Assembly (NCBI RefSeq): GCF_003386095.1
Contig: NZ_QREG01000006.1
Span: 172,832-236,831, forward strand
Reading direction: 5' to 3'
Length of the DNA: 64,000 bases
Source of the DNA: Marinoscillum furvescens DSM 4134
GTDB taxonomy: Bacteria > Bacteroidota > Bacteroidia > Cytophagales > Cyclobacteriaceae
Shown: piece by piece, positions 9,510-18,288 of the stretch
How the letters are laid out: each line of letters opens with the position of its first letter
Numbering within the stretch: position 1 is the first letter of the stretch
The notes under the pieces: model-generated
The model's input: only the letters and a program-made list of their open reading frames with translations
The model's database searches: none
What the model was told of the DNA's origin: nothing
Made by a program: the position numbers and the translations under genes

Positions 9510-10427
9510 ATGCCATTTGGATATATGATGAACAATACCGCCGCAAGCAGCACTAGTTACCTCTTCAACGGCAAGGAGTATCAGGAAGAAACGGGCGCTT
9601 ATGCTTATGAATATAGACATTATGATCCGGTGATCGGTAGGTTTAACAGTATGGACCCTCTCTCCTATACCTATGCCAATCAAAGTCCCTACCTTTATGC
9701 CAGCAATAACCCCGTAACGTTCATTGATTATTTGGGTTTGTATTCTGGAGAACCCGATCCTAATTGCCCTGGAAATGATTGTAATAATGATGGAGGAATC
9801 GATTGGGAGGAGAATGGAGAAATAGTAAGCAGTCCTTATTTCTGGAACGAAGATGTACAGGAATGGATCAATGCTTATGAAGTTCTTAATTGGGATCCAA
9901 CCAATCAAAACAAGGCGTATAGAGCAAGGGCTCAAGCAGTTGTAGATAAATACGAAGATCAATCTTCCGGGGGGAGTGGTGCGAATGATGGGATATGGCC
10001 ATATGGTTCACCCGTAGCATGGTCAATTGGAGTAGATTTGGATGTGGTTGTTGGAGTTGGAGGGGATATGAATCCAATATCTTATGGAACGATTTTACAA
10101 GGCAAAGACAAAGGGACAGGTTTTATATTAAGTGATGGAGGTATAGGAGTTGGCTTAGATGTCTCTGGGTCAGTTGATGGCACAGTATATTTCTACACGG
10201 GAGATTTAGATGATTTTTCAGTAAACTCCTTGAATGGGCCACGAGTTGAAGGAAACTTTGGAGCGTCATTCTTTGCTGACTTGGGAGTAGGAGTTGCAGT
10301 TTCAGAAGAAGATAGATTTGGAGGGAGAGTAATAGCGGTTAAAGGTTTTATTGGTGCAGGTATTCCTACTTATGTTGGGGGTAATGCCAATTGGGGTGAA
10401 ACATTTATCCAAAAAATCATTAAGTAA
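9510..10427 (+). CDS. Orphan RHS C-terminal tip (RHS core end plus unique tail), truncated at the 5' side
   Basis: 305 aa from the ATG at 9510. The start is not a normal gene start: in-frame codons from about 9483 (VEVVQVADY) already match RHS proteins, and the frame is closed by a TGA at 9450. Residues 1-75 hold the RHS-associated core end: FNGKEYQEETGAYAYEYRHYDP, GRFNSMDPLS, YLYASNNPVTFIDYLGL. After that the tail is unique and glycine-rich (GVGGDMNPISYGTI, GVGLDVSGSVDG), as expected of a variable toxin tip. The long YD-repeat body is absent from the window, so this is a displaced tip or relic. Base composition is AT-richer than the flanking enzymes. The tail's activity cannot be named. Confidence 0.75.
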   Translation: MPFGYMMNNTAASSTSYLFNGKEYQEETGAYAYEYRHYDPVIGRFNSMDPLSYTYANQSPYLYASNNPVTFIDYLGLYSGEPDPNCPGNDCNNDGGIDWEENGEIVSSPYFWNEDVQEWINAYEVLNWDPTNQNKAYRARAQAVVDKYEDQSSGGSGANDGIWPYGSPVAWSIGVDLDVVVGVGGDMNPISYGTILQGKDKGTGFILSDGGIGVGLDVSGSVDGTVYFYTGDLDDFSVNSLNGPRVEGNFGASFFADLGVGVAVSEEDRFGGRVIAVKGFIGAGIPTYVGGNANWGETFIQKIIK

Positions 10428-10428
10428 A

Positions 10429-10923
10429 ATGAATCTACTTTATCCAACTCAAAACAAGGAGGTTCCCATTTCAGATAAGGAATCAGTTTTGGAACGAATC
10501 AAAGCTTACACGGAAAACGTCAAGAAATTCCGATTTATCTTTTCAGGTCATAAGCCATTTGAAGGGGAAGTGAAACAAAACGGATTTAATATTAAGTATA
10601 TCGGTAAAACAGCTAGAAACTACAAGGTTGAATTGCAGGGGGATGTAGTAGAAGATAACAATAATACTGTCCTTAGGATACAGTCAAGACCGACAGGATT
10701 CGGGAAAATTTACACTTTGATTTGGTTGTTTATTATGACTTTGGTGACAGTACTGACAATATATTTGACTATTTCTCAAGGTCAGTTGATCATTTTAACA
10801 TTCACATTGGTTTGTGTTCTATTGTTGACTGTAGTCTTAACCGTGTCTTATTACGGTTATAGGAATGAGACCTCAAAAGTTTGGGAATTGATCGAGAATA
10901 TTGTTTCTGACCAGTCTAAATAA
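10429..10923 (+). CDS. Small membrane protein directly behind the RHS tip; candidate immunity protein
   Basis: 164 aa. The ATG at 10429 starts 1 nt after the RHS stop, which favours it over an upstream in-frame start at 10351 overlapping the RHS gene. An N-terminal soluble part (~95 aa, basic) precedes two strongly hydrophobic helices (TLIWLFIMTLVTVLTIYLTI and IILTFTLVCVLLLTVVLTV). I do not recognise the family. In RHS polymorphic toxin loci the gene immediately after the toxin tip usually encodes the matching immunity protein, and that is the basis for this suggestion. Low G+C matches the RHS tip and not the flanking GH genes. Confidence 0.6.
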   Translation: MNLLYPTQNKEVPISDKESVLERIKAYTENVKKFRFIFSGHKPFEGEVKQNGFNIKYIGKTARNYKVELQGDVVEDNNNTVLRIQSRPTGFGKIYTLIWLFIMTLVTVLTIYLTISQGQLIILTFTLVCVLLLTVVLTVSYYGYRNETSKVWELIENIVSDQSK

Positions 10924-11095
10924 GCCCAGCCTTTTTCAGCAGCTCGATGATCTGATCTTTAGTCAGGTTATCGAGCTGGCTTTTATCGTAGATATGTACC
11001 AGGTACCCCGCTAGTTCACGCGTGTCACGTGGACTGAAGAAACTAAAAACCTCATACTTGCACGAAAAAATAAACTGAAGCTTTTTTTGAGGCAT
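10916..11095 (-). CDS. Small hypothetical protein (59 aa)
   Basis: From the ATG at 11095 (an upstream TTG at 11101 is less likely) this reads 59 aa, ending in a regular helix DNLTKDQIIELLKKAGLI that looks protein-like. Its last 8 nt overlap the end of the convergent gene at 10923. A hairpin lies immediately upstream of the start. No family was recognised, and it may not be expressed. Confidence 0.35.
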   Translation of the reverse strand: MPQKKLQFIFSCKYEVFSFFSPRDTRELAGYLVHIYDKSQLDNLTKDQIIELLKKAGLI

Positions 11096-11099
11096 CGTC

Positions 11100-11137
11100 A
11101 AGGACGTGTCCGATAAATAAAACAGACACGTCCTTTT
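11100..11137. terminator. Strong hairpin between convergent units, terminator-like
   Basis: Perfect 11-bp stem AAGGACGTGTC / GACACGTCCTT with a 14-nt AT-rich loop; the plus strand continues TT(TT)GC. It lies 28 nt beyond the sulfatase stop (minus strand) and ~180 nt after the 10923 stop (plus strand), so it could end transcription from either side. Confidence 0.5.
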
Positions 11138-11164
11138 GCACGATCGTACACGTTCAGCTTTTGG

Positions 11165-12661
11165 CTATGACTCTGCCCCTGACACAAAGTGTGTCAAATC
11201 CTTGAGATCCAGCGGATCATCATACTGCTGCTGTAGGGCCATTAGAGCGTCCCACAGCTCCTCCAGTTTGGCTGTATAGGCAGGATCAGCCGATATATCA
11301 TTGATTTCTTCCGGGTCATTTTCCAAGTCAAAAAGCAGTACTTTTTGCGCTTTCGGGTACACGATCAGCTTAAAGCCATCTTTTCGCACCATGCGCTGCA
11401 CCTGCATATACGCCCCATAGATAGCGGGATAGTTGCCTGCCTGCTGGGCGCCTGTTGCCAGCGGCAGCAAACTGTGAAACTCTACATAGTCAGGCTTTGG
11501 AACGCCCGCCAGCTCCAGTGCCGTGGGCATCAGGTCTTGAAGGTATACCTCAGCAGTAATGCGTTTATTCTTCGGGATGTCTGGTCCAGCAATAATCAGT
11601 GGCGGCTTCACACTGTGATCATACATACTTTGCTTGCCAATGAGCCCATGTCGCCCCATCGCCAGCCCATGATCTGAAGTGAAAAAGATATAGGTGTTTT
11701 CCAGCTGACCAGAGGCTTCCAGTGCATCCAGTATTTTCCCAATCTGGGCATCCAGGTGACTGATAATGGCGTAATACTCTTTTTTGTGCGTTTTCACCGC
11801 AAAAGGTGTGCGCGGAAAAGGTGCCAGCGCTTCATCTCTCAGCCCTTTGGGGTTGCCCATTAGCTCCCGATCCGGATAGTCTGGCTGATAGCTGAGCGGC
11901 AGGCTTAGTGCGCTGGTATCGTATAGATCCTGATACGCCTGTGGGGCCTGCCGGGGATCATGCGGCGCATTGAAGGCAACATACATCATAAACGGACGAT
12001 CACTTTGGCCAGCCATATCCAGATAGTCCAGTGCATCATCGCGAGTGACTTCACTCCAGTGCTTGCCACCTTCCCAGTAGCCGCCGTGCTTCGGATCTGT
12101 GGGCAACCAACTCGTATCAGTCGGATTTTTCGGACGGTTATAGCCCAAACGTTTTTCGCCTTTCTCTCGACGGTAGTCATTGGGCATACCCTTGCGTACA
12201 TGCCGCACCGTATCAAACACGAGGTTTGGATCCAGCTCCACGTGCCACTTGCCCGTCATGTAAGTGTCATAGCCCGCCTGCTGCATGAGCTTGCCCCAGG
12301 TCTGATCCACACCCTGGCCTTTTTTCCAGGATTGGCGAAAGGCATTGGCATGCCAAAGCGACCTCCCGGTGATGAGCATCGAGCGTGAGGCCGTACAGAT
12401 GGCACCATTCCATCCGCCCATATTAAACGCATTGGTTAAAGAGGTACCTCGGCGAACAAGCCGATCCAGATTGGGCGTATAGATCTCTTCATTGCCCAGC
12501 GCATGGATGGACGAATAAATCTGATCATCAGAAAACAGAAAAAGGATATTGGGCGGGCGCTCAGAGGTTGATGTATCTGAGCAGCCAGTAAAAAACACGC
12601 TCATTAGGACAGCACCCCATAGGATGATGCCAGATCTCAACACAGTGGTAATTTTTTGCAT
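11165..12661 (-). CDS. S1-family sulfatase, lipoprotein
   Basis: 498 aa. The signal sequence ends in a lipobox VFFTGC (Cys27). The sulfatase start PPNILFLFSDDQ carries the metal-binding Asp pair, and the formylglycine site is Cys89 in CTASR, matching the C-x-(P/A)-x-R rule for maturation by a formylglycine-generating enzyme. Further family motifs: GKWH, FTSDHGLAMGRHGLIGKQSMYD. The length is typical of S1 sulfatases. It should remove sulfate esters, probably from an algal galactan such as the 6-sulfate of L-galactose in porphyran (inference from the neighbours). The upstream 12662-12879 interval contains a motif shared with the GH29 gene at 9245. Confidence 0.92.
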   Translation of the reverse strand: MQKITTVLRSGIILWGAVLMSVFFTGCSDTSTSERPPNILFLFSDDQIYSSIHALGNEEIYTPNLDRLVRRGTSLTNAFNMGGWNGAICTASRSMLITGRSLWHANAFRQSWKKGQGVDQTWGKLMQQAGYDTYMTGKWHVELDPNLVFDTVRHVRKGMPNDYRREKGEKRLGYNRPKNPTDTSWLPTDPKHGGYWEGGKHWSEVTRDDALDYLDMAGQSDRPFMMYVAFNAPHDPRQAPQAYQDLYDTSALSLPLSYQPDYPDRELMGNPKGLRDEALAPFPRTPFAVKTHKKEYYAIISHLDAQIGKILDALEASGQLENTYIFFTSDHGLAMGRHGLIGKQSMYDHSVKPPLIIAGPDIPKNKRITAEVYLQDLMPTALELAGVPKPDYVEFHSLLPLATGAQQAGNYPAIYGAYMQVQRMVRKDGFKLIVYPKAQKVLLFDLENDPEEINDISADPAYTAKLEELWDALMALQQQYDDPLDLKDLTHFVSGAES

Positions 12662-12879
12662 TTTGTTGAAGGTAATACGGTAGTAAATCTGTGGAATCGG
12701 CTACTACTCCGCCAGACGGGTTTGTACAGACTCCACCCAACAAAAATGCTAGCCAAATGATAAGAACAGGTGGTGTATACTGCTCAACTAAGGGAGGATG
12801 CATTGCTCAGCATCCGCTAAAAACCAAAAAATTACAGGTTTACAAGCTTTGGTGATGGGGGAGCTTCAGTATTGCCACT

Positions 12880-14829
12880 TCAAAAACGAACCTCTACTCT
12901 AGCCTGAGTAGTGATAGGCGTCACGCCATGGGCTTTGGCTGGCAGCCATTTCGGCCCTTCCATGATCAAGCGCTTTGCATACGCATTGTACTCAGGATCC
13001 ATCCGCTCCAGATAGCGAAAGTAATGCAAATCGCCATTTGCAAATACTTCGAATCTCACAACCACCTTTCCGTCTGTAGTATCAGATTTCAGCTCATTGG
13101 CAGCATCCAGATATTCATAAAACGCATCAAATCCACCTTCTGGATAAGCCCTGTACACGCTCCCGTCATAGAGGTGTTCGGAAGAGTCGGTTTTTAAATA
13201 CCCAGACACCAGCCTACCATGATCATATTCTTCCCGGTATAGTTGATTTCCCAGACTGTCAAACCCTTCTACCACTCCATCTATTAAGCCATCCACCACC
13301 TGTCTTTTATACTCCAGCTGCCCATTATCATGAAAACTATATTCTGTCCCGTTACCATCTCGCACCGTCTGCTCTCCGTCATCCGTCCACATGTTCTCCC
13401 AGTAAGCGTAACCGTTTCGAGCGTAACGAATTTGACTTACTAGTTGCCCGTTTTCACTGTAGGCCTCCCAGCGCCCCACCGGATCATCTTTATGATACCT
13501 ACCCATAGACTGGTAAGTACTGTCATCGTAATAGTATATAAATACCCCCTCACGCAATCCCTTGTCAAACTCCCCTTTCATCTGCACCGTGCCATCTGCA
13601 AAATAATCTACTACCCTACCGTGCCATTCATCTTGCTTGTTTTTGGTGCCAATCCTATAATAGGAATGCATATAGCGATCAGTTTCTACCCAGGATGAAT
13701 CAAAATAAATCCTGTGCTCAACCAACTCCTCTTGAGGCCCTGAACTCTCCACTGCTACTTCCGCTGATCCCGACTGAAAACTTAAAGGATACATCAGCGG
13801 AGGCATGCTAGTCAGCTGCCGACCCAGTATGCTTAGACTATCCCTAAAAGCATGAGTCTGGCCCGATATAGCTTTCATTACATAGTCCATGCGTTGTTTT
13901 TCTATATGCATCACCTCCACCATCACAGTGGTATCTGCAGACAGCTCTGCTGGCAAACCTTCTATACGTCTCAGAGTGGCTATCACAGTATCTGGCCGGG
14001 GATACAGCACTTTCAATGAATCATAAATACGTTCGCCCGGATAGTTGGAGGTCAAAGTTTTTATGAATTTGTTGCTGATGGTGCTAAACTCCTGATATAG
14101 CTGAAAATACTTTACCTGATACCGGGGCAAGACACTAAATACCGTCACCCCAGCCAGCAGGACCACCGCAAAAGCCCAGCGATGGTACCGAAACTTATAG
14201 GCAACACCTACCAACAGCCCGGTAAAAACACCCCCAAAATGAGCGGCATTATCAAAATTGAATTTTTTACCTATGGCCGTCAATACCAACAAGTAAATAA
14301 CAAACTGAGCTAGAATAAAAGACCTGGGGCTGTCTTTAGCGGTGATTTGCATCACAATCAGAAAAGCATAAACACCCAATACCGCACCACTGGCACCAAC
14401 ACTGACTACAAATAAGTTGAAATGCAAACTGGCTATACCTCCCACAAAGCCAGACAGCAGGTATAAGAGCAGAAAGTCTCGCCATCCAAGCTGTCGCTCC
14501 ACCTGCAAACCCACATAGACCAGACTGTAGACATTCACAATTAGGTGAAGTAAGTTGCCATGCAAAAACTGTGAGGTAATCAAACGGTAGGTCTCTCCGT
14601 TGAGGGTAAGCGCCGCAAAATTGGCACCAGCATCTATTAGCGCACTTGTGCTTCTACCGTCTACACCTACTACAAAATGAATGACTACATTGGCTAAGGC
14701 TAAGGCAATAGTAACCCAGGGAAGCACCCGTTTATTCGATGAAAACTGTAAACTAAACAATTGGCTGATGGCTGTTCTATCTGATAGAGCTAAAACCCAA
14801 GTGGTAAATTGGCTTGATTTTTTTAGCAC
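12880..14829 (-). CDS. Rhomboid intramembrane protease fused to MORN_2 repeats and a TonB-C-like domain
   Basis: 649 aa from a GTG at 14829. Residues ~35-240 are a rhomboid with HLIVN in helix 2 (His95, Asn99), the catalytic Ser147 in GASG, and His197 in AAHFGG. Residues ~250-400 form an extracytoplasmic region without a clear match. Residues ~385-560 contain MORN_2-type repeats (YFADGTVQMKGEFDKGLREG, YSENGQLVSQIRY, FHDNGQLEYKRQVVDGLIDG). The last ~75 residues (VVVRFEVFANGDLHYFRYLE, WLPAK, ARVEVRF) look like a TonB C-terminal domain. The upstream gene stops 9 nt before this start and in the same frame, so the two are probably cotranscribed. Regulated shedding or outer-membrane contact is possible (inference). 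Confidence 0.8.
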   Translation of the reverse strand: MLKKSSQFTTWVLALSDRTAISQLFSLQFSSNKRVLPWVTIALALANVVIHFVVGVDGRSTSALIDAGANFAALTLNGETYRLITSQFLHGNLLHLIVNVYSLVYVGLQVERQLGWRDFLLLYLLSGFVGGIASLHFNLFVVSVGASGAVLGVYAFLIVMQITAKDSPRSFILAQFVIYLLVLTAIGKKFNFDNAAHFGGVFTGLLVGVAYKFRYHRWAFAVVLLAGVTVFSVLPRYQVKYFQLYQEFSTISNKFIKTLTSNYPGERIYDSLKVLYPRPDTVIATLRRIEGLPAELSADTTVMVEVMHIEKQRMDYVMKAISGQTHAFRDSLSILGRQLTSMPPLMYPLSFQSGSAEVAVESSGPQEELVEHRIYFDSSWVETDRYMHSYYRIGTKNKQDEWHGRVVDYFADGTVQMKGEFDKGLREGVFIYYYDDSTYQSMGRYHKDDPVGRWEAYSENGQLVSQIRYARNGYAYWENMWTDDGEQTVRDGNGTEYSFHDNGQLEYKRQVVDGLIDGVVEGFDSLGNQLYREEYDHGRLVSGYLKTDSSEHLYDGSVYRAYPEGGFDAFYEYLDAANELKSDTTDGKVVVRFEVFANGDLHYFRYLERMDPEYNAYAKRLIMEGPKWLPAKAHGVTPITTQARVEVRF

Positions 14830-14838
14830 AAAACAATA

Positions 14839-17466
14839 CTAAAGTTTGCGCGCACGATTTATTAATCCTGGATCAGGATTATTTTTCTTAAAAATATGCT
14901 TAGCCCTACATTTCTGAGCCAATAGTTCTATTGCCCTCCTCTCATTTTCTTCCGTTGCCTTAAAGTCTTTGTTGAATTTCAAGGTTGTTAGCACGTCGGA
15001 CAAAAAAAACGAATTCTTATCAAGTCCAACGATATAATCATCTATTGTTTTATACCAAGAATTCGGTCTCTCGGCTATTATGAGTAACATTAGTTCGTGT
15101 TTAATTAAACTATTAGTTTCGTTGATTGCTCTATCAATTAGGAGCGGCCCCATCTTCGTTGAGAAAAGGTCATCCTTAAAAAATTTCACAACATTGGTCG
15201 GAATCGACAACAAAACAGCATTCCTTTTTTCGATTGGGGTGTCAAATTTAAAATCTCCTTCATCAAGTTCAAACCTCGCACCCTCAAATGCTACATTTCC
15301 CCTATCCGCTAATAGGGGATGCAATACTATCAACAATTTATTCAATTCACTCCACGCTTGTGTAATCTTATCTAGTACTTCCTTTTTTAAACCAATCGAA
15401 ACAAAATCACTATTACGCAAGGCTCTTGCTGTTGCAGAAATCTGCCTCATTAACACTAAAAATGAATAATCTCGGAATACCGAATTAATTACTTGATTAT
15501 ATGGTTTAATTTGATCGTAGTGCTTGTCTGCATATTTATCTTTCACTTCATCTGGTAGGCCTGAAGTAATTACATTATCCTTTATTTTTTCTTGCTCTTT
15601 TTCTAATGAGGGAACATCCGGATTCCATGATATGGATTTATATGGATTAATTAAATCTGGAATATTCATTTTTTCACGTACTACCAATAATGTCTCATCC
15701 AAATCCTGACTTAACACTGATAAGGCATCATCTTTGTTCCTATCAATTCCTGTGTAAAATTCAATTATTTCAGGAAAATCCACATAACGCTTATTCTCAT
15801 AAACCTGCTCAAGGAATGCCTTATTCAAATTCATTCTCTGAGCAATAAAAAAGAAAACCCAATAAGTATTCTTGAAATACAGATGATTGGAAGTAGTTTG
15901 ACCTAATATCGAATTATCTTTTAAGACTGTAAGAAGGTAGGTAAGGTCGAGATCAATTAAGTTAGCGTTACAAAAACCCTTAAGTTCAGATTTAAAGTAA
16001 TTCTCAGTGAAATAAAAATCATTTTTAACTATCAATAACTCACAGAGATAACCAAGTACAAAAGAGCAATCCTTTACATCGGGCTTTTTATCATGGAAAG
16101 TAGGAATTTCATATTCTTCAAAAATTGTATTAAGCATTGTTTCCAATAATTTAGTTCGATTAATTGGATTATACTCTGAACCAATTTTAAATGAAGCTCT
16201 TAAAATTGACATACAGTTTTTAGCGGTCCTATGCATATTCAAGGTTTGTAAATCTTTAGCGACCTTTTCAAGCATAACATTATGATCCTCAGGAATTTCT
16301 TTTTGCTTCGTATATGAAGTAACAATCTTCCTCAGTTCTGTTTGAGGTAAAGGAAGTAAGTAATAAGTAAGAAATTTACGAGTTATTTCAACCCGATCAT
16401 CCTCCTCAGATTTCAGGAAAAAATTATTATCGAGTGTATTAAATAATATAATTGGTGTACCTAGAAATTCATCACAAACATTTTTCACCATTTGCATAAC
16501 ACCCTGTTCGTCAAAACAGATTGAATCTATCAAAATACAGTCTATTTTTTCTGGATTTGCGAAGTAGTAATTCCCGACTTCCCTTTTAATATCCTTAACA
16601 ATCTTATGTTTCTTAGTTTTTTTAGAATCAATATAGAGAAATACTTTTCCTAATTTCCAAGCTTCGAGCTTTAAGTAATGAGCCAATGAAGTTAAACCAA
16701 ATTCAGATGGAGCCTTTATAATGATATTCTTTGGCTCTGTAATTAGCGATACAAGATCAACTTTATGTTCAAAGTTTTTGGTAGGATCACTTGGCACAAC
16801 CTGTTTAGAGCTAATAATTGGATCTATCCAAATGGGAGATTTTTCATTATAAGTTTTTAAAGATTCTGATAGGTCATTTTCCAAATACTTTAAGGTGACG
16901 TCAATTTCCTTCACCCTATCCTCAGCGTTTTCAATCTGAGAATTTTCTTGAATAAACAATTCAAGCTTTTGAGTTAGTGAACCTCTAAATTCATCCATCC
17001 CGCTAAATGGAATATACAACCCCAAAGAGGAAATACGCTCCTTGAAATCCTTAACCTTACTATATTGATCAAAATCGAGCATATCAGGATCTACTTTTTC
17101 CTTACCGAAGAAAAACAGAATCTTAGGATGGGAATTACGCATTTTAATTTTACGCCGAATCGCATCATTAAACTCATGCTCTGTTCCGCTTCCAGCTTTT
17201 TTAGTGGGATGTCCAAATCTATTTTTCATTATCCCAATAAAGACATCATAATTTGACTTTTTTACATACTCGTCTATGATATCTTGTCCATTTTTCCCCA
17301 TATCTGGTAGGACATCATATTCCCACATAAATGTTTCTAGTCCAATCCCAAAATGTTTACCAAACCTCACGGTAATTTCATTGACTACCCTAACACAAAC
17401 GTCCCGTTCCTCTTGACAATCTCCCGGCGAAGAAATAAAACACTTAAAAATTTTTCGAGTTACCAT
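14839..17466 (-). CDS. DUF4062-domain protein with STAND-like NTPase region and degenerate P-loop; candidate defence protein
   Basis: 875 aa. Residues 5-110 match DUF4062 (start RKIFKCFISSPGDCQEERD, later YDVFIGIMKNRFG and GTEHEFNDAI), a TIR/NDT-like module frequently joined to STAND ATPases in bacterial defence proteins. Residues ~235-420 look like a P-loop NTPase: a Walker-A-like APSEFGLTS (252-260) lacks the usual Gly-Lys, a Walker-B-like CILIDS lies at ~310-315, and further helices follow. The remainder is helical with no recognised repeats. The gene is clearly AT-richer than the downstream rhomboid gene, suggesting horizontal arrival. Function in immunity is inferred from domain association only. 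Confidence 0.75.
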   Translation of the reverse strand: MVTRKIFKCFISSPGDCQEERDVCVRVVNEITVRFGKHFGIGLETFMWEYDVLPDMGKNGQDIIDEYVKKSNYDVFIGIMKNRFGHPTKKAGSGTEHEFNDAIRRKIKMRNSHPKILFFFGKEKVDPDMLDFDQYSKVKDFKERISSLGLYIPFSGMDEFRGSLTQKLELFIQENSQIENAEDRVKEIDVTLKYLENDLSESLKTYNEKSPIWIDPIISSKQVVPSDPTKNFEHKVDLVSLITEPKNIIIKAPSEFGLTSLAHYLKLEAWKLGKVFLYIDSKKTKKHKIVKDIKREVGNYYFANPEKIDCILIDSICFDEQGVMQMVKNVCDEFLGTPIILFNTLDNNFFLKSEEDDRVEITRKFLTYYLLPLPQTELRKIVTSYTKQKEIPEDHNVMLEKVAKDLQTLNMHRTAKNCMSILRASFKIGSEYNPINRTKLLETMLNTIFEEYEIPTFHDKKPDVKDCSFVLGYLCELLIVKNDFYFTENYFKSELKGFCNANLIDLDLTYLLTVLKDNSILGQTTSNHLYFKNTYWVFFFIAQRMNLNKAFLEQVYENKRYVDFPEIIEFYTGIDRNKDDALSVLSQDLDETLLVVREKMNIPDLINPYKSISWNPDVPSLEKEQEKIKDNVITSGLPDEVKDKYADKHYDQIKPYNQVINSVFRDYSFLVLMRQISATARALRNSDFVSIGLKKEVLDKITQAWSELNKLLIVLHPLLADRGNVAFEGARFELDEGDFKFDTPIEKRNAVLLSIPTNVVKFFKDDLFSTKMGPLLIDRAINETNSLIKHELMLLIIAERPNSWYKTIDDYIVGLDKNSFFLSDVLTTLKFNKDFKATEENERRAIELLAQKCRAKHIFKKNNPDPGLINRARKL

Positions 17467-17638
17467 ACATTATTCGAGTTTAGATTAATTTGTGTTGCAC
17501 AATTATATTCACCTAAATCATGAACATAAAAAAACATTTTAATCACCGAAGTTATCAATTCTACTCAAAAATCCCACCTACCTAAACCCAACCTGTGCCA
17601 TTCCATAAGTTGCCCCTACGCCTTTGTATCAACAGCCC

Positions 17639-18205
17639 ATGTTGTACATAGAGCGGTACTTGCTATGCGTTGAGAGGTCCTTGTTGTGCATTGAGGGGTC
17701 CTTGCTGTACATTAAGCACAGCTTGTTGCCCATTGAGCATCGCTTGTTGGACATTGAGAGGTCCTTGCTAAGCGTTGAGCACTACTTGTTGCTCATTAGG
17801 CAATCCATGTTGTGCATTGAGCAGTGCTTGTTGCTCATTGAGCGGTCCATGCTAAACATTGAGGGGTTCATGTTGCGCATTGAGTGGTCCTTGTTGGGCA
17901 TTGAGCACTACTTGTTGCTCATTAGGCAATCCATGTTGCGCATTGAGCAGTGCTTGTTGCTCATTGAGCGGTCCATGCTAAACATTGAGGGGTTCATGTT
18001 GCGCATTGAGTGGTCCTTGTTGTACATTGAGCACCGCTTGTTAGGCATTGAGCGCCCCATGTTGGGCATTGAGCGGGGCTTGTTAGGCATTGAGTGGTCC
18101 TTGCTAAGCATTGAGCAGTCCTTGCTAAGCATTGAGCAGTCCTTGCTAAGCATTGAGCGGTCCTTGTTAGACGTTGAGTGGTCCTTGCTAAACGTTGAGT
18201 ATTGT
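17639..18205. repeat. Tandem array of 27 degenerate 21-bp repeats with a 126-bp higher-order duplication
   Basis: The consensus unit is close to CATTGAGCRGTCCTTGYTNRG. Because 21 is divisible by three, several frames stay open; read from 17639 on the plus strand it gives 27 heptads of the type LL-x-IE-x-S. Units 7-12 and 13-18 are near-identical six-unit blocks (heptad series ending MLNIEGF, MLRIEWS), showing a later 126-bp duplication. The array fills the gap between the DUF4062 gene start (17466) and the GH29 end (18289). I regard it as a non-coding intergenic repeat, although a plus-strand frame from TTG 17624 to 18286 is formally open. The remaining 17467-17638 is AT-rich and probably holds the DUF4062 promoter. 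Confidence 0.9.
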
Positions 18206-18288
18206 GTAGTAAGCCTAACCTATCAGCAATGCCATCCCCCCTTCTTAATATCGCTTCGCCACCTATCGTCTTCATATTACTACTGAGC

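Noticed and set aside
17639..18205. CRISPR array
   Set aside because: Units are contiguous 21-mers with no unique spacers, and no cas gene is nearby.
17624..18286. Real 220-aa coding gene made of LLxIExS heptads
   Set aside because: The open frame follows from a period divisible by three; minus-strand frames of the same array are open as well, the start is TTG, and the heptads are not a known fold. Kept as a repeat.
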